Source of the DNA: Candidatus Eisenbacteria bacterium
GTDB taxonomy: Bacteria; Eisenbacteria; RBG-16-71-46
Assembly (NCBI GenBank): GCA_035712145.1
Contig: DASTBI010000193.1
Location: forward strand, 1 to 36,452
Reading direction: 5' to 3'
Length of the DNA: 36,452 bases
Part shown: piece by piece, positions 31,444 through 36,452 of the stretch
How positions within the stretch are numbered: the first letter of the stretch is position 1
How the letters are laid out: each line of letters starts with the position of its first letter
Notes under the pieces: generated by a model
What the model saw: the letters and a program-made list of their open reading frames with translations, nothing else
The model's database searches: none
Told to the model about the DNA's origin: nothing
Translations under genes and position numbers: made by a program

Positions 31444-33075
31444 CTAGCCGCTCCCGAGCACGATCTCACCGGTGTCCGAGAGGTCGAACTGTTCCGCCAG
31501 CGGATGGATCGGCAATCCCGGCATCCGCAGGATCTCACCGGTAATGGGAACCAGGAACCCCGCGCCCGCCGCGAGCTGGATCTCGCGCACGGTGACCAGG
31601 AAGTCCTTGGGCCGTCCCAGCAAGGCGGGGTTGTCCGAGAGCGATTGCTGGGTCTTGGCGATGCACACCGGGAGCTTGTCGTAACCCAGCTTGGCGAGCG
31701 CCGCCTTGTCGCGGCGCGCGCGCGCGTGGTAATCGACGGCCTCCGCGCCGTACATCTCGGCGGCGACCGTGGCGATTTTCTTCTCGATCGGATCGTTCCA
31801 GTCGTAGAGCGGGCGGAAGTGCGGCTTGGCCCGCTTCGCCACCGCCCACACCGCTTCGGCCAGCTCGCAACAGCCCTCGCCGCCTCCGCTGAAGGGCTGG
31901 GCGCTGACCGCCGTGAGCCCGTGCACCTCGCAGTGCTCGCGGACCAGCGCGACCTCGTCCTCGGTGTCGGTGGGGAATCCGTTGATCGCCACCACGCAGC
32001 GCTGCTCGAACTTTCGGATGTTCTCGATGTGCTTGTCGAGGTTCTCGAGTCCGCGCCGGACGGCCTCGCAGTTGGGCGTGCCGATGTCGTCCATCGGGAC
32101 GCCGCCATGCATCTTGAGCGCGCGCACCGTGGCCACCAGCACGGTGCAGCACGGGGCAAAACCTCCGTAGCGGCAATTGATATCGAAGAACTTCTCGGCT
32201 CCGAGCTCGAAGGCGAAGCCCGCCTCGGTCACCACGGCCTCCGCGTAGGCCATCGCCATGCGGGTGGCGGTGATCGAATTGGTGCCGTGGGCGATGTTGG
32301 CGAACGGACCACCGTGCACCACCGCGGGACATCCTTCGGTCGTCTGCACGAGGTTCGGCTTGATCGCGTCCCGCAGGAGCGCCGCCATGGCGCCCACCGC
32401 GTGGAGGTCCGAGGCTTTCACCGGCGTTCCATCCGGGCGGTAGCCGACCACGATGCGCCCCAGGCGCTGCTTGAGGTCGGGGATGCCGTCGGCGAGGCAC
32501 AGGATCGCCATCACCTCGCTGGCCGCCGAGATGTCGAAGCCGGTCTCGCGTGGGACGCCTTCGCTTCTTCCGCCCAGGCCGATCACGATGTCACGCAGCG
32601 CGCGGTCGTTCATGTCGAGCGCGCGCTTCCACACCACGCGGCGCGAGTCCATGCCGAGCGGGTTTCCGTGGTGGAGCGAGTTGTCCACCATCGCGGCCAG
32701 CAGATTGTGCGCGCTCGAGACCGCGTGGATGTCGCCGGTGAAGTGGAGATTGACGTCGATTGCCGGCTCCACCTGCGAGCGTCCGCCGCCGGAGCCTCCA
32801 CCCTTGAGCCCGAGATAGGGACCGAGGGATGGCTCACGCAGCGCGGCCATCGCCCGAACGCCGCTCTTGCAGAGTCCCTGCACCAGGCCGACCGAGGTGG
32901 TGGTCTTGCCTTCGCCCGCGGGAGTGGGCGTGATCGCGGAAACCAGGATGAGCCGCGCTTCGAGCTTCTTGCCGTCGAGCGCGCTCAGCGAGATCTTCGC
33001 CTTGTGTTTCCCGTAAGGCTCGAGATGACGTGAATCGAGCCCCAGCGCTTCGGCAACCTCGGTGATTGGCCTCAT
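31444..33075 (-). CDS. fhs: Formate-tetrahydrofolate ligase Fhs
   Basis: Fhs joins formate to tetrahydrofolate using ATP, giving 10-formyl-THF for one-carbon metabolism. The 543-residue protein is near the usual length (about 555). It carries the P-loop [68 protein letters not shown] and IAHGTNS. The glycine segment reads [12 protein letters not shown], slightly different from the common KGGAAGGGYAQV. ATG 33075 was chosen over an upstream ATG at 33105 because a good -10 (TATAGT, 33091-33086) lies between them. The mRNA leader would then be only a few nt. It diverges from the Fpg/Nei gene with 75 bp between starts. Confidence 0.96.
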   Translation of the reverse strand: MRPITEVAEALGLDSRHLEPYGKHKAKISLSALDGKKLEARLILVSAITPTPAGEGKTTTSVGLVQGLCKSGVRAMAALREPSLGPYLGLKGGGSGGGRSQVEPAIDVNLHFTGDIHAVSSAHNLLAAMVDNSLHHGNPLGMDSRRVVWKRALDMNDRALRDIVIGLGGRSEGVPRETGFDISAASEVMAILCLADGIPDLKQRLGRIVVGYRPDGTPVKASDLHAVGAMAALLRDAIKPNLVQTTEGCPAVVHGGPFANIAHGTNSITATRMAMAYAEAVVTEAGFAFELGAEKFFDINCRYGGFAPCCTVLVATVRALKMHGGVPMDDIGTPNCEAVRRGLENLDKHIENIRKFEQRCVVAINGFPTDTEDEVALVREHCEVHGLTAVSAQPFSGGGEGCCELAEAVWAVAKRAKPHFRPLYDWNDPIEKKIATVAAEMYGAEAVDYHARARRDKAALAKLGYDKLPVCIAKTQQSLSDNPALLGRPKDFLVTVREIQLAAGAGFLVPITGEILRMPGLPIHPLAEQFDLSDTGEIVLGSG

Positions 33076-33150
33076 GCGGATCGCGACTATAGCGCAGCCC
33101 GGCATTCGGTCGTATGGGACCGATGGACCAGTCCGTTACGCTGTCCAGAA
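33076..33150. promoter_or_regulatory. Short divergent promoter region between fhs and the Fpg/Nei gene
   Basis: On the minus strand TATAGT (33091-33086) lies 10 nt before the fhs ATG. On the plus strand TACGCT (33137-33142) lies 8 nt before the glycosylase ATG. Neither gene has a ribosome site, so both messages may be leaderless or nearly so. No clear -35 boxes are seen. Confidence 0.4.
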
Positions 33151-34038
33151 ATGCCCGAGCTTCCGGATGTCACCCTCTATGTGGAGCACCTCGAGCGGCG
33201 CCTGATCGGGCAGCCGTTGGAGCGCGTCCGCATCTCCGGGCTCAACCTGCTGCGCACCGTGGAGCCGAGCTCGGACGATGCCGTCGGTCAACGGGTGCGC
33301 GAGCTGCGCCGGCTGGGCAAGCGCATCGTGATCGGGTTCGAGAACGATCTCTTCTTCGTCCTCCATCTGATGATCGCGGGCAGGCTTCACTGGAAAGAGC
33401 GCGGCGCGACCGCGGCCGGCAAGACCGGACTCGCGGCATTCGACTTTCCCCACGGGACGCTGACGCTGACCGAGGCCGGCACCAAGAAACGCGCCGGGCT
33501 TCACGTCGTCCAGGGCGAAGCCGCGGTCCAGGCGCTCGACCCGGGCGGCATCGAGCCGCTCACGTGCAAGCTCGAGGAGTTCGAGGCTGCGCTCACGCGA
33601 GGGAACCACACGCTGAAGCGTGCGCTCACCGATCCCCATTACTTCTCGGGAATCGGCAACGCGTACTCCGACGAGATCCTGCACCGTGCCCGGCTCTCAC
33701 CCCTGGCCTCGTCCACACGGCTCGCCCCCCACGAGGTGAAGCGGCTTTGGCAGGCGGTCCGTACGGTGCTGGCCGAATGGACGGAGCGGCTCAGGTCGCA
33801 GTTCGGCGACGAGTTCCCGGAGAAGGTCACCGCGTTCCGCCCCGAGATGGCCGTGCACGGCAAGTACAGGAAGCCCTGCCCGGTGTGCGGCTCACCCGTG
33901 CAACGGATCGTCTATGCCGACCATGAGACCAACTACTGCGCGCGTTGCCAGACGGAAGGCCGGCTGCTGGCCGATCGCTCGCTGTCCCGCCTGCTCAAGT
34001 CGGATTGGCCGCGCACGCTCGAGGAGCTGGCGGACTAG
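33151..34038 (+). CDS. mutM: Fpg/Nei family DNA glycosylase
   Basis: The 295-residue base-excision DNA glycosylase/AP lyase has N-terminal MPELPDV (catalytic Pro2, Glu3; the usual Glu6 is Asp) and the mid-domain [12 protein letters not shown]. The helix-two-turn-helix segment is [20 protein letters not shown], and the C-terminal zinc finger is CPVCGSPVQ...YCARC. About 25 residues follow the finger ([24 protein letters not shown]). It removes oxidised bases such as 8-oxoguanine or oxidised pyrimidines; the Fpg versus Nei preference cannot be set from sequence. No ribosome site precedes ATG 33151. Its TAG overlaps the TAG of the convergent permease gene in a shared CTAG. Confidence 0.93.
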   Translation: MPELPDVTLYVEHLERRLIGQPLERVRISGLNLLRTVEPSSDDAVGQRVRELRRLGKRIVIGFENDLFFVLHLMIAGRLHWKERGATAAGKTGLAAFDFPHGTLTLTEAGTKKRAGLHVVQGEAAVQALDPGGIEPLTCKLEEFEAALTRGNHTLKRALTDPHYFSGIGNAYSDEILHRARLSPLASSTRLAPHEVKRLWQAVRTVLAEWTERLRSQFGDEFPEKVTAFRPEMAVHGKYRKPCPVCGSPVQRIVYADHETNYCARCQTEGRLLADRSLSRLLKSDWPRTLEELAD

Positions 34039-35378
34039 GTCGCGGGACCAGCGACTCGCGTCTTGAGCCAGGCCGCGCGCAGGCCATACACCGCGAGCCC
34101 GAGCAGCAGCGCGATCACGATATCGCGCAGCTCGTTCACGCTGCTCCGGGTCATCAGCACGAGGCACGCGATCACCGTGAAGGGCACGACCACGGCCGCT
34201 GCGGGAACGACGAACGGCGCGGCTTCCGGCTCGCGGCGGCGCAGCGGGAAGACCGCGAGCGCGGTGACGAGGTACTGGACCAGCCGAGTGATCACGTTGA
34301 GACCGAGGAGATAGGTGAAGGTTCCCGTGATCGCCAGCGCCACGCCGCCGGTGGTGATCACCACGATCGCCGCCAACGGGGTGAGGAAGCGCGGGTGCAG
34401 CCCCGCCAGGGATGCCGGCATGTGCCCGCGCTCGGCCATCGCGAACAGCACGCGCGGACCTGCGAGCGTGGAGCCGGCGAGCGTGCCCAGCGTCGACACG
34501 AATGCTCCGAGCGCGATCACGCCCCCACCCACGCCACCGGCGAATCGAGCCGCCGCGTCGGCCAGCGGCCGCTTCGAGCTGGCCAGCTCCGGAAGTGTTC
34601 CAATGCATACGGTCTGGATCAGGACGTAGAGCAGCGTCGCCGCTCCGATTCCCATGAGCAGGGCGAACGGGGCGTCACGGCGGGGGTTCTTCATCTCTCC
34701 TGCCGTCACCACCGCGGCCTCGAATCCGCCGAAGGCGAAGATCAGCTGAAAGACACTCTGCGTGATGAGCTCACCGCCCGGCGCTGGACCCGCAAACCGA
34801 TGCGGCTGGATGAACGAGAGCCCGAACGCGATGAAGAGCAGGAGCGGAAGGAGCTTGACGACCGTGAGCATCGCGCACACCCCGGCCCCTTCACGAACCC
34901 CCGTGGCATTCAGAACAGCGAGCGCCAGCATCGCCAGGACCATGATCGCGGTGTGGATGGGACCGGCGGAAGCGGCCGGCCAGAAATAGGCGAGGTAGTC
35001 GGCCATGATGTTGGCGATGATCGCGAGGGAAGTCATGCGCGTCACCACCATCAGCCAGCCGACGACGTACCCGGTCATCGGCCCGAAGGCTTCGCTCGCG
35101 TAGAGATAGGGCCCGCCGCTCCCCGCAAAGCGGCTCGAGACCTCGGCAAAGCACAGGGTGATGCACGCGATCACCAAAGCACAGCCCACGTACGCCAGCA
35201 GCGACCATGGCCCCGACTGGCCGAAGACCCGCGCGGGGAGCCCGAAGATGCCGGAGCCCACGATCATGTTGATCATGAGCGCCACCATGGTCCATCTCCC
35301 GATGGCCCGGACGAGCTGCTGGCGCGGCGGAGAAGCGACGCCGAGGACCGCGACCGACGGCGGGGAGGCGGGCGTCAT
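34035..35378 (-). CDS. APC family amino acid/polyamine permease
   Basis: The 447-residue integral membrane protein has about 12 membrane segments. The conserved first helix is [23 protein letters not shown], with the unwound GSGIF substrate motif. Other features are [17 protein letters not shown], the Glu-containing [21 protein letters not shown], and the cytoplasmic loop [14 protein letters not shown]. It probably imports amino acids with protons, or acts as an exchanger; the substrate is unknown. It starts 9 bp after the VOC gene stop, so the two are likely cotranscribed. Its stop overlaps that of the convergent Fpg/Nei gene. No operon partner suggests the substrate. Confidence 0.93.
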   Translation of the reverse strand: MTPASPPSVAVLGVASPPRQQLVRAIGRWTMVALMINMIVGSGIFGLPARVFGQSGPWSLLAYVGCALVIACITLCFAEVSSRFAGSGGPYLYASEAFGPMTGYVVGWLMVVTRMTSLAIIANIMADYLAYFWPAASAGPIHTAIMVLAMLALAVLNATGVREGAGVCAMLTVVKLLPLLLFIAFGLSFIQPHRFAGPAPGGELITQSVFQLIFAFGGFEAAVVTAGEMKNPRRDAPFALLMGIGAATLLYVLIQTVCIGTLPELASSKRPLADAAARFAGGVGGGVIALGAFVSTLGTLAGSTLAGPRVLFAMAERGHMPASLAGLHPRFLTPLAAIVVITTGGVALAITGTFTYLLGLNVITRLVQYLVTALAVFPLRRREPEAAPFVVPAAAVVVPFTVIACLVLMTRSSVNELRDIVIALLLGLAVYGLRAAWLKTRVAGPAT

Positions 35379-35387
35379 CGCGACAAT

Positions 35388-35780
35388 CTAACGCGCGTGC
35401 GGCTTCTCTTCCATCAGCGCCATGAAGTTGCCTTCGGTGTCGCGAAAGAACGCCAGCCACAGGTCGCGATCGCCGAGGTCTGCGACCTTGTGAGGGTCGC
35501 CCTCGGACTTCACGCCGGACTCGACCAGCCGGGAGTGAAAGCCCTCGATGTCGGTGGTGTCGAAATAGATCGTCGAGCTCGGGTGATCGAACTCCGGGGT
35601 CTCCGCGATCCCCAGCATCAATCGCGTGCCGCCGCAGTCGAAGAACGACATCTTGGGCACGCTGAAGAGATGACGGAGACCGAGACGGTCACGGTAGAAG
35701 GCCGTCGCGCGATCGATGTCCTTGACGATGATCGCGATCTGGCCGACGCGCCGGATGCGCAGGTCGGTGGCGGCGGTCAT
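35388..35780 (-). CDS. VOC family (glyoxalase/dioxygenase-like) protein
   Basis: The 130-residue vicinal-oxygen-chelate protein has a typical start (RRVGQIAIIVKDIDRATAFYRDRLGL) and two betaalphabetabetabeta units ending FFRDTEGNFMALMEEK. The usual first metal His is Gln (VGQIAI); Glu in GNFMALMEE and other ligands are possible, so enzymatic activity is uncertain. VOC proteins include glyoxalases, resistance proteins and isomerases, and the substrate here is unknown. ATG 35780 has GGAGGGAGC directly upstream. It precedes the APC permease on the same strand and is divergent from a MarR regulator, which probably controls it. Confidence 0.88.
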   Translation of the reverse strand: MTAATDLRIRRVGQIAIIVKDIDRATAFYRDRLGLRHLFSVPKMSFFDCGGTRLMLGIAETPEFDHPSSTIYFDTTDIEGFHSRLVESGVKSEGDPHKVADLGDRDLWLAFFRDTEGNFMALMEEKPHAR

Positions 35781-35826
35781 GCTCCCTCCTGTCCATGAGT
35801 CACTGTCGGTGAAATTCGGTCTTTAC

Positions 35827-35839
35827 TTAGCTATGCTAA
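35827..35839. promoter_or_regulatory. Probable MarR operator overlapping the regulator's own promoter
   Basis: TTAGC-TAT-GCTAA is a perfect 13-bp inverted repeat, similar in form to TTAGC...GCTAA sites of MarR-family repressors. TATGCT (35832-35837), the probable -10 of the MarR gene, lies inside it, with GTGAAA (35809-35814) as -35 at 17 nt. It sits about 50 bp before the VOC start on the other strand. Confidence 0.5.
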
Positions 35840-35841
35840 CG

Positions 35842-36321
35842 ATGCAGGATGATGGCGTGAGCCGTCAAGCGACATCTCGGGCGCGCGCCTCGTTGCAGCG
35901 CGACGTGGCCGACCACCTGCATTCGGCCGCCATTCATCTGCTGCGGGGGCTGCGCAAGGTCGACCGCGCCACGGCCGTCGGCCCCGCGAGGCTCTCGGCG
36001 CTTTCAGTCATCGTCTTTGGCGGACCCGTCACGCTCGGATCACTGGCCGAGGCCGAGCAGGTCACGGCGGCCACCATGAGCCGCATCGTCGCCGGCCTCG
36101 AATCGAGCAGACTCGCCACGCGCCGCGTGGATCCCAGCGACCGGCGCGTCATCCGCATCGAGGCCACGGCGCGCGGGCGACGGCTGCTGGAAGAGGGGCG
36201 CGAGCGGCGCATCGAGCATCTTCGCGCGCGGCTCATGAAGCTCGGCGATGACGATCTGGCGCTGCTGGCTCGCGCCAGCGAGATACTCGAGCGCATGGCC
36301 CGCGAGATGCGCTCGGCCTAG
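35842..36321 (+). CDS. MarR family transcriptional regulator
   Basis: The protein is a winged-helix regulator of about 159 residues. The pattern is a dimerisation helix ([20 protein letters not shown]), [20 protein letters not shown], and the recognition helix [20 protein letters not shown]. The wing follows ([21 protein letters not shown], with the DxRxxxI signature), then C-terminal helices. MarR proteins usually repress a divergent target and lose DNA binding on ligand. The likely target is the VOC-APC pair, with an operator at 35827-35839. Start choice is uncertain: ATG 35842 is listed, but the -10 overlaps it, so GTG 35857 with AGGA 7 nt upstream is a good alternative. Its stop shares a CTAG with the thiolase gene. 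Confidence 0.9.
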   Translation: MQDDGVSRQATSRARASLQRDVADHLHSAAIHLLRGLRKVDRATAVGPARLSALSVIVFGGPVTLGSLAEAEQVTAATMSRIVAGLESSRLATRRVDPSDRRVIRIEATARGRRLLEEGRERRIEHLRARLMKLGDDDLALLARASEILERMAREMRSA

Positions 36322-36452
36322 AGGCGCTCGACCAGGACTGCCATCCCCAGGCCGCCGCTCACGCACAGCGTGGCGAGCCCGTAACGGCCCTTCACGCGAT
36401 TCAGCTCGTGGAGCAGAGCCACCAGAATCCGGTTCCCGCTCATGCCGGTCGG
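36318..36452 (-). CDS. Thiolase (acetyl-CoA acetyltransferase) C-terminus, 5' part outside the window
   Basis: The last 44 residues of a thiolase are visible: [19 protein letters not shown], then [20 protein letters not shown]. PxGxSGxRI and the Cys of TLCVSGG (the second catalytic Cys region, usually CxGGG) are family hallmarks. The enzyme makes or cleaves 3-ketoacyl-CoA. It may act with the crotonases in this window, though the genes are not adjacent. Its stop overlaps that of the convergent MarR gene in CTAG. Confidence 0.92.
   Translation of the reverse strand, partial: PTGMSGNRILVALLHELNRVKGRYGLATLCVSGGLGMAVLVERL

Noticed and set aside
31504-33033. Plus-strand ORF of 509 codons over fhs
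   Set aside because: Antisense shadow of a conserved gene; the translation is Arg/His/Val-rich without domains.
1-36452. tRNA, rRNA, CRISPR array, insertion sequence or prophage
   Set aside because: No tRNA T-loop pattern in a clover-leaf context, no rRNA-like stretch, no regularly spaced short repeats, and no transposase, integrase or phage-like protein was seen on either strand.

Overview
The window is dense, GC-rich bacterial chromosome with about 35 genes on both strands, short intergenic gaps and many overlapping or abutting ends. Two unrelated secreted proteins (the giant LamG protein at the left edge and the sugar-dehydrogenase-like propeller at 17.9-19.2 kb) end in the same FlgD-Ig-like / type IX-like C-terminal sorting module. 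An outer-membrane beta-barrel gene points to a diderm cell. Together with the GC content this suggests an uncultivated FCB-superphylum relative of the Candidatus Eisenbacteria type. The placement is an inference; no rRNA or tRNA was seen. Nothing looks like a phage, transposon, plasmid or CRISPR array.

Layout. 1-5082 (minus): a secreted giant with four LamG domains, two Fn3 domains, a calcineurin-like phosphoesterase and a sorting domain, running off the left edge. 5.4-10.4 kb (plus): a tryptophan-rich DUF6600-like lipoprotein, queG, and an active/inactive M16 peptidase pair. 10.4-11.7 kb (minus): a two-gene molybdopterin-synthase unit in which MoaD is fused in frame to a GNAT acetyltransferase and followed by moaE. 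11.8-13.6 kb: a CPBP membrane protease and a UPF0173 metallo-hydrolase, convergent. 14.0-15.9 kb (minus): a Lon-N-domain protein, the peroxiredoxin Bcp, and a divergent superoxide dismutase. 16.3-19.2 kb: a CARDB-like secreted protein, a membrane-anchored Cys-motif protein, an AhpD-like protein and the sugar-dehydrogenase-like propeller. 19.2-23.3 kb (minus): a degenerate LigB-like protein behind ispH, a TPR protein and an enoyl-CoA hydratase. 23.5-24.7 kb (plus): the arsenic operon arsR-arsM, lying between two crotonase genes. 25.8-29.1 kb (plus): a metal-uptake cluster (Cys/His small protein, outer-membrane barrel, ZnuA-like binding protein, ZnuB-like permease) without an ATPase gene. 29.1-36.4 kb: a PAS-SpoIIE phosphatase, a methyltransferase, fhs, an Fpg/Nei glycosylase, an APC permease, a VOC protein, a divergent MarR regulator and the 3' end of a thiolase.

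Themes are oxidative stress (bcp, sod, AhpD-like), metals and metalloids (znu-like genes, arsRM), cofactor biosynthesis (moaD/moaE, queG, ispH, fhs) and fatty-acyl-CoA metabolism (two crotonases and a thiolase, not adjacent). The most unusual item is the MoaD-GNAT fusion. Its MoaD half ends in a Gly-Gly that must be a free C-terminus to carry sulfur, and its reading frame appears to begin at an ATC codon behind an ideal ribosome-binding site.
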